Source of the DNA: Azonexus sp.
GTDB taxonomy: Bacteria > Pseudomonadota > Gammaproteobacteria > Burkholderiales > Rhodocyclaceae
DNA: 6,493 bases
Assembly: GCA_023150195.1 (NCBI GenBank)
Contig: JAKLLI010000113.1
Location: 1 to 6,493, forward strand
Direction: 5' to 3'
A model generated the notes under the pieces. The model was not told the DNA's origin, did not search any database, and saw only the letters and a list, made by a program, of their open reading frames with translations. Positions 1-6,493 of the stretch are shown here, piece by piece. The translations under genes were made by a program, and so were the position numbers. Positions within the stretch are counted from its first letter, which is position 1, and each line of letters starts with the position of its first letter.

Positions 1-3000
1 TCGGATACACAGGACGTCGATATGGCACCGCTCCAGCAGCGTTTTCTCGCTCGGTTGCCGGTGGGAGCGTACATTCTTGATGCAGGCTGCGGCTCTGGAC
101 GCGACAGTAAGGCCTTTCAAAAATGGGGCTACCGCGTCACTGCCTTCGACGCCTCATCCCGGCTGGTAGATTTGGCCCGTCGCCATACCGGCCTGCCAAT
201 CGGGCACCGCAGCTTTGCCGACGTCAACGAAATTGCTGTGTACGACGGAATCTGGGCCTGCGCCAGTCTGCTGCATCTTCCGGAAAACGAGCTATCCAGC
301 AGCCTGCAGCGCCTGTGGCAGGCACTAAAACCGGGTGGTGTGTTTTATCTGAGCTTCAAATATGGCGCAGGCGAGCGTCAACACGGTGGGCGGCACTTCA
401 CCGATGCCAACGAAAGCCGCCTGGCTGAATGGCTGACCGTCATTCCCGACATAGTTTCGAGCGAAACCTGGATCACAGAAGATCAACGCCCGGATCGCAG
501 CGAGCGCTGGCTGAATGCCTTGCTTTTCCGCGCCCCCGTGCCGCACGAAAAACTGATCATCGGCGGCCGCGATCATCCTTTTCTGCCGCAACTCTCGCAA
601 GCCATCGCACGGGCCGACGAAATCGACATGACCGTCGCTTTCATCAAATCCAGCGGTCTACGCCTGTTGATGCCCGATTTTCAGGAAGCACTGGCACGAG
701 CCACGCCGGCAAACCCAGTTCGTCTGCGCATTCTGACTAGCGATTATCTCGACGTAACCGACCCGGAAGCACTGCGTCAATTGATGCTGCTGCAATCGCA
801 AGGGGCACAGATCAAGGTGTATGAAACCGCCGGGCAGAGCTTCCACATGAAGGCTTACCTGTTCGCGCACTTTCGCGACGGGCAGATGCACGGCACTGCC
901 TTCATCGGTTCGAGCAACATCAGTCGCCCTGCGCTGACCGACGGCCTGGAATGGAACTACCGCATCGACTACCCCGGCGACAACGGGTTTATCGAAGCTC
1001 GATCACGTTTTGAAACGCAGTTTGCTGATCCGCGCTGCGTCACGCTCAGCGACGACTGGATCAGCGCCTACGAAGCGAGGCGCAAACCCATATCGCTACC
1101 CGCTTTGCTGCCTGTCTCACTCGGCAGCAAGGATGACGACCCACCGCCAATCCCAACCGATATCCAGCGCGATGCGCTGGCCGCGCTACGCGACACCCGG
1201 TTGGAGGGCTATCAGCGTGGCTTGGTCGTACTGGCGACCGGGCTGGGTAAAACCTGGCTGGCCGCCTTCGATACGCAACAAGCGCAGGCCCGACGCATTC
1301 TTTTCGTCGCTCACCGCGAAGAAATTCTCAACCAGGCCGCCAGCACCTTCCTGCGCATTCGCCCCCAAACCAGCATCGGCCTTTACACCGGCCGCCAACG
1401 CGACGCCGAAGTCGACATCCTGTGCGCCTCGATCCAAACCCTGGGCCACGACCGGCATCTGCAACAATTTTCATCGACACACTTCGATTACGTCGTTGTC
1501 GATGAATTCCACCACGCCGCCGCACCAATGTACCGTCGTCTGCTGCAGCACTTCACGCCGCGTTTCCTGCTCGGCCTGACGGCGACGCCGGACCGTAGCG
1601 ATCAGTCCGACATCCTGGCGCTGTGCGATGACAACCTGGTTTTCGAACGCAATTTGTTTGCCGGCATCGATGGCGGATTTCTCGTCCCCTTTCACTATTT
1701 CGGCATCCTCGACGAATCGGTCGATTACCGGGAAATTCCCTGGCGAAACGGCCAGTTCGATCCGGAAATGCTGGTCAACAAGCTGGCCACCCACGCCCGC
1801 GCCCGCCATGCGCTGAAGGAATGGCAGGATAAAGCGCAAGCCCGAACGCTGGCCTTTTGCGTCTCGCGCCGCCACGCTGATTTCATGGCCGAACAATTCC
1901 GCGCCGCAGGCATCGTTGCGGCTGCCGTCTACGCCGGTTCGGCACTCTCTCGCGGAGAAGCGCTGCAACAACTGGCCGATGGCCGTCTGCAGGTCATTTT
2001 TTCGGTCGATCTGTTCAACGAAGGCGTTGACCTGCCTGCCATCGACACAGTACTGATGCTGCGCCCGACGGAGTCCAAAATCCTCTTCCTGCAACAACTC
2101 GGTCGCGGTCTACGTCACGCGGAAGGCAAAAATCGCCTGGTCGTGCTCGACTTCATCGCCAATCACAAATCCTTCCTGCACAAACCCCAGGCGCTGGCCG
2201 GATTGCACGGTCAACTGCGAGAATTGGTCGATTTTGCCCGGCAACTGGAAAAAAGCACCTGGCCGCTGCCCGATGGCTGTTTCATCAATTACGACCTGCG
2301 CTTTATCGATTTCCTGAAATCGCTGGATAACAACGGCCTGGCCGACGATTACGCAACACTGCGTGAGGTGCTTGGTCGCCGCCCCTCGCTGACCGAGTTC
2401 TACCGCGCTGGCGCAGCACCGACCCGCATTCGCCAGCAATACGGCGACTGGTTCAGCCTGGTCGCAAGCATGGGCGACTTGAGCGACGCCGAACGGAGCT
2501 TGCTCGACCGCTACCGCGCCTTCCTGGTCGAACTCGAAACCACCCGGATGACCGCCAGTTTCAAAATGGTGCTGCTGGAAGCTTTTCAGCAACTCAAGGG
2601 CTGGACGAACGACGTACCCTTGCCCGACCTGGCCCGCGTCTCCTGGGAAATCCTGCATCGCCGCCCGCCACTCCTCGCCGATCTGCCGGAAAACATCCGC
2701 CAAGTGAGCGGCGACGCCAGCGAATGGCAACGTTACTGGCGCAAAAATCCGGTGAATGCCTGGATTGGTGGCAACCTCACTGACAAAAAATCGTCTTTTT
2801 TCACGGTCGACCGTGAAATTTTCAAAAATTCGCTCACCGTCCCTAGCCAACAGGCCGAATCCTTCGCTGAACTGGTCCAGGAACTGATCGATTTTCGCTT
2901 CGCCACCTACGAAGCCCGCCAGTCGCAACAGAGCGACAGCGCGCAAATCCTGCCCTTCCCGACGCCGAAGCAACGCCAGATCGTCGAACTGCCCTACTTC

Positions 3001-3813
3001 GACGATCTGCGCATTGCCTGCGGCCATTTCCGCACCAGCTCTGCAGAAGTCATGGAACACCGGGCGCTACCGCTTTCTTACGGCCAACTCGATCCTGCCC
3101 GCCATTTCATCGCCCGAGCCAGCGGCAATTCAATGAACGGCGGCAAACAGCCGATCCGCGATGGTGATTTCCTGCTGCTGGAGCTGTTGACCGCCAATAA
3201 CGCCGGATCAATCAACGGCCATACCGTTGCCATCGAACGCCAGGACGAATATGGCGACAACCAGTACCTGCTGCGCGTGGTCGTCAAACAAGGCCCCGGC
3301 CGTTACCTCCTGAAAGCCAACAATCCCGAATACGAAGACCTGCCCGCCGACGATTCGATGCGCACCCTCGCCCGCTTCAAACAGATCATTGATCCGCTGG
3401 ATCTGGCGGTTGGTCAGTCATTCATGCGCGAGGAAATCCCTGGGCTGTTTGGTGAAATCTTCAATGCCGGCAGCTGGCATAGCGGTCACGTCGTCCTGAA
3501 CGAGCAAAACGCCCACGTCTTGCTGGTCACGCTGAACAAACAAGGCAAAGCCGAAGACCATCGCTACACTGACTACTGGATCGACGAAAACACCTTCCAC
3601 TGGCAGTCGCAAAATGCAACCACACCCAGCAACAAGCGCGGCCGGGAAATCATCGAGCATGAGAAAGCGGGACGCAAAATTCATCTTTTTGTCCGCGGCC
3701 ACAAACTTGCTGCCGGCAAGGCAGCACCGTTTATCTACCACGGACGAGTGAACTATCGGGGCCATCAAGGTAGCGAGCCGATGAGCGTCACCTTTACACT
3801 TGAAAATAAATAA
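1..3813 (+). CDS. Five-module fusion: SAM methyltransferase / PLD-like nuclease / SF2 helicase / UmuD-like S24 peptidase / DUF3427 (5' partial)
   Basis: This is probably a cytosolic DNA-processing enzyme; no signal peptide or membrane segment is visible. Residues are numbered from the first ATG (base 22). Residues 1-170 are a class I methyltransferase: glycine-rich motif [12 protein letters not shown] at 18-28, acidic D43, [10 protein letters not shown] at 78-87 and PGG at 104-106. Residues 175-350 are PLD-like, with H275-x-K277 and GSSN 296-299. Residues 376-745 are an SF2 helicase: Walker A ATGLGKT 405-411, DEFHH 494-498, TATP 520-523, motif V near 660-680 and motif [10 protein letters not shown] 691-698. 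Residues 750-985 are an alpha-rich region I cannot assign. Residues 990-1121 resemble UmuD/LexA (C1000-G1001, S1037, K1089). Residues 1132-1260 resemble the DUF3427 C-terminus, including FHWQSQ at 1192-1197. The frame is open to base 1, and the bases before the ATG encode DVD. Relatives of this methyltransferase carry a similar 'VDM' internally, so the true start is probably about 15-30 codons upstream. However, an AGGA at 11-14 could serve the ATG at 22. The gene lies directly upstream of mutS. Domain calls are solid; the biological role is unknown, with anti-phage defence or DNA repair plausible. Confidence 0.9.
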   Translation, partial: SDTQDVDMAPLQQRFLARLPVGAYILDAGCGSGRDSKAFQKWGYRVTAFDASSRLVDLARRHTGLPIGHRSFADVNEIAVYDGIWACASLLHLPENELSSSLQRLWQALKPGGVFYLSFKYGAGERQHGGRHFTDANESRLAEWLTVIPDIVSSETWITEDQRPDRSERWLNALLFRAPVPHEKLIIGGRDHPFLPQLSQAIARADEIDMTVAFIKSSGLRLLMPDFQEALARATPANPVRLRILTSDYLDVTDPEALRQLMLLQSQGAQIKVYETAGQSFHMKAYLFAHFRDGQMHGTAFIGSSNISRPALTDGLEWNYRIDYPGDNGFIEARSRFETQFADPRCVTLSDDWISAYEARRKPISLPALLPVSLGSKDDDPPPIPTDIQRDALAALRDTRLEGYQRGLVVLATGLGKTWLAAFDTQQAQARRILFVAHREEILNQAASTFLRIRPQTSIGLYTGRQRDAEVDILCASIQTLGHDRHLQQFSSTHFDYVVVDEFHHAAAPMYRRLLQHFTPRFLLGLTATPDRSDQSDILALCDDNLVFERNLFAGIDGGFLVPFHYFGILDESVDYREIPWRNGQFDPEMLVNKLATHARARHALKEWQDKAQARTLAFCVSRRHADFMAEQFRAAGIVAAAVYAGSALSRGEALQQLADGRLQVIFSVDLFNEGVDLPAIDTVLMLRPTESKILFLQQLGRGLRHAEGKNRLVVLDFIANHKSFLHKPQALAGLHGQLRELVDFARQLEKSTWPLPDGCFINYDLRFIDFLKSLDNNGLADDYATLREVLGRRPSLTEFYRAGAAPTRIRQQYGDWFSLVASMGDLSDAERSLLDRYRAFLVELETTRMTASFKMVLLEAFQQLKGWTNDVPLPDLARVSWEILHRRPPLLADLPENIRQVSGDASEWQRYWRKNPVNAWIGGNLTDKKSSFFTVDREIFKNSLTVPSQQAESFAELVQELIDFRFATYEARQSQQSDSAQILPFPTPKQRQIVELPYFDDLRIACGHFRTSSAEVMEHRALPLSYGQLDPARHFIARASGNSMNGGKQPIRDGDFLLLELLTANNAGSINGHTVAIERQDEYGDNQYLLRVVVKQGPGRYLLKANNPEYEDLPADDSMRTLARFKQIIDPLDLAVGQSFMREEIPGLFGEIFNAGSWHSGHVVLNEQNAHVLLVTLNKQGKAEDHRYTDYWIDENTFHWQSQNATTPSNKRGREIIEHEKAGRKIHLFVRGHKLAAGKAAPFIYHGRVNYRGHQGSEPMSVTFTLENK
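2799..2818. repeat. Perfect 20-bp palindrome inside the fusion gene
   Basis: The left arm TTTCACGGTC is followed immediately by its exact reverse complement GACCGTGAAA, with no spacer. A T-run extends to the left and AATTTTCAAAAATT-like sequence lies to the right. In RNA it could fold as an 8-bp stem with a UCGA loop. It lies in the unassigned region between the helicase and the S24 module. It could be a binding site for a dimeric regulator, an mRNA hairpin or chance; no function is established. Confidence 0.6.
2989..3384 (+). other. UmuD/LexA-like S24 self-cleavage module inside the fusion protein
   Basis: This segment (residues 990-1121 of the fusion) reads like UmuD. A PYFDDL stretch leads into Cys1000-Gly1001 (bases 3019-3024). 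It is followed by the catalytic-serine block ASGNSM with Ser1037 (base 3130), then RDGDF, then Lys1089 (base 3286) in VVVKQ. LexA/UmuD proteins use a Ser-Lys dyad to cut themselves at Ala-Gly or Cys-Gly when bound to RecA filaments. E. coli UmuD cuts Cys24-Gly25, 36 residues before Ser60; here the spacing is 37. The Ser-to-Lys spacing is 52 against 37 in UmuD, owing to a charged insertion around 1072-1084. The residues are seen directly; actual cleavage is inferred. The fold could instead serve only for dimerisation. Confidence 0.78.
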
Positions 3814-3829
3814 GCAACTGAATCCAATG
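3814..3829 (+). promoter_or_regulatory. mutS translation start region, lacking a clear Shine-Dalgarno sequence
   Basis: Only 13 bases separate the stop of the fusion gene (TAA at 3811-3813) from the ATG at 3827. They hold no AGGAG-like sequence; the surroundings are A-rich on both sides. An in-frame TTG at 3800 would overlap the upstream gene by 14 bases, and in-frame ATGs also occur at 3884 and 3887. The ATG at 3827 gives an N-terminal leader of about 17 residues before the conserved HTPMM block, slightly longer than in E. coli MutS, and is the best choice. Initiation probably depends on ribosomes terminating just upstream (translational coupling). Confidence 0.4.
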
Positions 3830-6451
3830 AATAAAAAGAAAATAGCCGTCGACGTTGATCCGGAGTTCGCGGGCCATACGCCTATGATGATTCAATATCT
3901 AAAGCTCAAGAAAAATCATAAAAACACCCTGCTCTTCTACCGCATGGGCGATTTCTATGAGCTGTTCTACGAGGACGCCGAGAAGGCGGCGCGGCTGCTG
4001 GACATCACGCTGACCACGCGCGGGCAGTCGGCCGGGGTGCCAATCAAGATGTGCGGTGTGCCCTTCCACTCGCTGGAGCCTTACCTGGCGCGGCTGGTGA
4101 AATTGGGCGAATCGGCCGTGATTTGCGAGCAGATTGGCGATCCGGCGACCAGCAAGGGGCCGGTTGAACGGGCGGTGGCGCGTATCGTCACGCCGGGCAC
4201 GCTGACGGATGCCGCGCTGATCGATGACAAACAGGATCTCTGGTTGCTGGCCGTCACCACACTACGCAATACCGCCGGGATCGCGCGCCTCAACCTGGCC
4301 AGTGGCGAATTCATCCTGCTCGAAGTGGCTGCTGATCAGATTCCCGCCACGCTGGAACGTATCCGCCCGGCAGAGATTCTCTATCCGGAAAGCTGGACGC
4401 CCAGCTTTGGCTTTGATGGCGCACGCACCCGCCAACCCGACTGGTATTTCGATTTCGACTCAGCGCGCCGTTTGTTGTGCGAGCAGTTTGAAGTGGCTTC
4501 CCTGGCGGGATTTGGTGCCGATGGGCTGAAGCCGGCCGTCGCGGCAGCGGGCGCCTTGCTGCAATATGCGCAGGCCACGCAGTCCGGAAAATTGCCGCAC
4601 TTGCGCGGGTTGACCGTGGAAATCGAGGGCGCCTATCTCGGCCTCGATCTCGCCACGCGTCGCAATCTCGAATTGACGGAAACCCTGCGCGGACAGCCCT
4701 CGCCAACCCTGTTCTCACTGCTGGACCACTGCGTGACCAGCATGGGCTCGCGCTTGCTGCGCCACACCTTGCATCACCCAATGCGCGACCGCGCCATTCC
4801 CGCCGCCCGCCACGGTGCTGTCGAGGCCCTGCTGGCCGATTACGGTCAACTGGCCGGTGAAGTCAGAAAAGCCCTGCGCGGCATTGCCGATATCGAGCGC
4901 ATCGCCGGTCGGATCGCGCTGCGTAATGCCCGCCCGCGGGATCTGGCCGCATTGCGCGAATCGCTGATGCGCCTGCCAGCCTTGCAGGCCCCGCTGGCGG
5001 GCAGCGCTGCCGTGCTACTCACCCAGGCCCATGCAGAACTGTCGACGCCCAACGAGGTACTTGATCTGCTGATCCGCGCCATCGCAGCGGAGCCAGCGGC
5101 ACAGGTTCGCGATGGGGGCGTGATCGCGCCCGGATTCGATCCTGATCTGGACGAATTGCGGGGCCTCAACGATAACTGCGGCGCCTATCTCGTCGATATG
5201 GAAGTGCGGGAACGCGAGCGCACCGGCATTGCCAGCCTCAAGGTCGAATTCAACAAGGTGCATGGCTTCTACATCGAAGTCACGCACGCCAACACCGACA
5301 AGATTCCCGAGGACTATCGCCGGCGTCAGACACTCAAAAATGCGGAACGCTACATCACGCCGGAACTAAAGGCCTTCGAGGACAAGGCCTTGTCAGCTCA
5401 GGAACGCGCACTGGCGCGGGAGAAATTGCTGTACGAGCACATTCTCGATGCCCTGCTGCCGGTGGTGCCGACACTGCAAACCATCGCCCGCGCTGTCGCC
5501 CAGCTGGATTTACTGGCCTGTTTTGCTGAATCCGCGCTCAAACGGAACTGGTGCAAACCGGAATTTGCCGACGGTGAGGTGTCGACCGCACAACTGCTGA
5601 TTGAAGGGGGTCGCCACCCGGTGGTCGAGAACGAACTCGCGCAACAGGCAGAAAGCTTCATTGCCAACGATTGCCGGCTGGCCGATTCACGTCGTCTGTT
5701 GTTAATCACCGGCCCGAACATGGGCGGTAAATCGACCTATATGCGGCAAGTGGCACTGATTGCCCTGCTCGCCCATATCGGCAGTTACGTGCCCGCCGAC
5801 CGCTGCGTGCTTGGCCCGCTGGATCGCATTTTCACCCGCATCGGCGCCTCGGACGATCTGGCCTCCGGGCGCTCGACCTTCATGGTCGAAATGACCGAAG
5901 CAGCCGCCATCCTGCATCACGCCACGGCCAACAGCCTGGTGCTGATGGATGAAATCGGTCGCGGCACCTCCACCTTTGACGGCATGGCGCTGGCCTTTGC
6001 CATCCTGCGCCATCTGATCGACAAGAATCGCAGCCTGACACTGTTCGCCACCCATTACTTCGAACTCACCCGCCTGTCGCATGAATACAGCGAACTGGCC
6101 AATGTGCACCTGGGTGCGGTTGAACACAATGATCGCATCGTGTTCATGCACGCCGTTGAAGAAGGGCCGGCCAATCAAAGTTACGGGATTCAGGTCGCCG
6201 CCTTGGCCGGCATGCCCTGCACCGTCGTGCGTGCCGCCCGCAAGCAGCTGCGCGAGTTCGAACAGCGTGCCGCGATCGATCCGCTACAGCCGGACCTCTT
6301 TGCCCAGGACTTTACGGTCGACGTGCCGGAACCCGAAATATTGCCCCCCACCCATCCGGTCCTGGACGAACTGAATGCCATTGATCCCGATAGCCTGACA
6401 CCACGTGAAGCGCTGGATGCCCTGTATGCGCTGAAAGGCTTGCTGCGGTAA
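3827..6451 (+). CDS. mutS: DNA mismatch repair protein MutS
   Basis: MutS scans DNA as a dimer, binds mismatches and small loops, and on ATP binding becomes a sliding clamp that recruits MutL. The protein is 874 residues from this ATG, against 853 in E. coli, and collinear with it throughout. HTPMM at about 18-22 opens the mismatch-binding domain. The mismatch-reading Phe43-x-Glu45 lies in GDFYELF. Connector, core and clamp domains follow, with the clamp re-entering the core near [11 protein letters not shown]. The ATPase has Walker [10 protein letters not shown] at 629-637 (Lys635), the ASGRST signature, Walker B LVLMDE ending at D708-E709, and the ATHYFEL histidine. QPDLF at 821-825 (bases 6287-6301) matches the beta-clamp-binding motif. 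The final helix [11 protein letters not shown] resembles the C-terminal oligomerisation region. No key residue is missing. The first 35 codons are unusually Lys/Asn-rich and A-rich for this gene. The tight spacing behind the fusion gene suggests one transcript. Confidence 0.98.
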   Translation: MNKKKIAVDVDPEFAGHTPMMIQYLKLKKNHKNTLLFYRMGDFYELFYEDAEKAARLLDITLTTRGQSAGVPIKMCGVPFHSLEPYLARLVKLGESAVICEQIGDPATSKGPVERAVARIVTPGTLTDAALIDDKQDLWLLAVTTLRNTAGIARLNLASGEFILLEVAADQIPATLERIRPAEILYPESWTPSFGFDGARTRQPDWYFDFDSARRLLCEQFEVASLAGFGADGLKPAVAAAGALLQYAQATQSGKLPHLRGLTVEIEGAYLGLDLATRRNLELTETLRGQPSPTLFSLLDHCVTSMGSRLLRHTLHHPMRDRAIPAARHGAVEALLADYGQLAGEVRKALRGIADIERIAGRIALRNARPRDLAALRESLMRLPALQAPLAGSAAVLLTQAHAELSTPNEVLDLLIRAIAAEPAAQVRDGGVIAPGFDPDLDELRGLNDNCGAYLVDMEVRERERTGIASLKVEFNKVHGFYIEVTHANTDKIPEDYRRRQTLKNAERYITPELKAFEDKALSAQERALAREKLLYEHILDALLPVVPTLQTIARAVAQLDLLACFAESALKRNWCKPEFADGEVSTAQLLIEGGRHPVVENELAQQAESFIANDCRLADSRRLLLITGPNMGGKSTYMRQVALIALLAHIGSYVPADRCVLGPLDRIFTRIGASDDLASGRSTFMVEMTEAAAILHHATANSLVLMDEIGRGTSTFDGMALAFAILRHLIDKNRSLTLFATHYFELTRLSHEYSELANVHLGAVEHNDRIVFMHAVEEGPANQSYGIQVAALAGMPCTVVRAARKQLREFEQRAAIDPLQPDLFAQDFTVDVPEPEILPPTHPVLDELNAIDPDSLTPREALDALYALKGLLR

Positions 6452-6467
6452 ACGCAGCACAGCCAGC

Positions 6468-6485
6468 ATTTTCTCAACAGAAAAT
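6468..6485. repeat. AT-rich inverted repeat downstream of mutS (weak terminator candidate)
   Basis: ATTTTCT and AGAAAAT form a 7-bp perfect inverted repeat around a CAAC loop, 16 bases after the mutS stop. The stem has one G-C pair and no T-run follows before the window ends, so it does not look like a standard intrinsic terminator. It is the only structure seen in the 42 non-coding bases at the right edge. Confidence 0.25.
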
Positions 6486-6493
6486 CCGGCCGT

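Noticed and set aside
1010..1579. 189-residue open frame on the plus strand in another phase
   Set aside because: It overlaps the helicase motifs, is rich in Arg, Pro and Ser as expected for a shifted GC-rich frame, and matches nothing known.
2796..2818. Possible programmed -1 frameshift: T TTT TTC followed by a hairpin
   Set aside because: The heptamer fits the slippery pattern, but the hairpin stem overlaps it instead of starting 5-9 bases later, and the zero-frame product continues with clear domains.
2110..3060. 316-residue open frame on the minus strand
   Set aside because: It lies antisense within the fusion gene, has no recognisable domain, and the plus-strand protein is well supported across the whole interval. 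The same applies to the 208-residue minus-strand frame at 1471-2097.
3800..3826. TTG at 3800 as the mutS start
   Set aside because: It would add nine residues with no counterpart in other MutS proteins and overlap the upstream gene; the ATG at 3827 needs no rare start codon.
3800..3840. TTGAAA at 3800 as the -35 box of a mutS promoter
   Set aside because: No TATAAT-like box lies 16-18 bases downstream; the nearest AT-rich hexamer is about 22 bases away, inside the coding start.
1..6493. LexA (SOS) boxes, CTGT-N8-ACAG
   Set aside because: Scanning CTGT occurrences by eye found none with a matching ACAG at the right spacing; the fusion gene's own promoter lies outside the window, so SOS control remains untested.
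6452..6493. Intrinsic terminator after mutS
   Set aside because: The only inverted repeat is AT-rich with a single G-C pair and no T-run follows within the window; it is listed as a weak repeat only.

Overview
The window holds two genes on the plus strand, packed head to tail. They fill almost all of it; only 13 bases between them and about 42 bases at the right edge lie outside coding sequence. Composition is GC-rich by eye with GC-ending codons. The mismatch-repair gene resembles proteobacterial MutS, and its wording fits a betaproteobacterium, perhaps Rhodocyclales. That placement is a judgement from memory, not a search result.

Bases 1-3813 encode one very large uninterrupted protein whose 5' end is cut by the window edge. 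It is a chain of five recognisable modules. First comes a class I SAM-dependent methyltransferase. Second is a PLD-like nuclease domain with one HxK...GSSN motif. Third is a complete SF2 (DEAD/DEAH-like, type III restriction/UvrB-like) helicase core. Fourth, after an alpha-rich linker, is a UmuD/LexA-like S24 peptidase module with a Ser-Lys dyad and a Cys-Gly dipeptide at the UmuD-like position. Last is a DUF3427-like C-terminal domain. PLD-helicase-DUF3427 proteins are a known but poorly characterised family. The added methyltransferase, and above all the embedded self-cleaving-type module, make this the item of interest. I infer a DNA-damage- or invasion-responsive DNA-processing enzyme that may be switched by RecA-stimulated self-cleavage; none of this is demonstrated.

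Bases 3827-6451 encode MutS, the mismatch-recognition ATPase. It appears complete, with the mismatch-reading Phe-x-Glu, Walker A and B motifs and a beta-clamp-binding peptide. It starts 13 bases after the fusion gene stops, without a clear Shine-Dalgarno sequence, so the two are probably co-transcribed and may be translationally coupled. A damage-linked helicase/nuclease would then sit in one operon with the mismatch sensor.

Smaller items are a perfect 20-bp palindrome flanked by A/T tracts inside the fusion gene, a weak AT-rich inverted repeat after mutS, and an A-rich junction between the genes. I saw no RNA genes, CRISPR arrays, insertion sequences or attachment sites.
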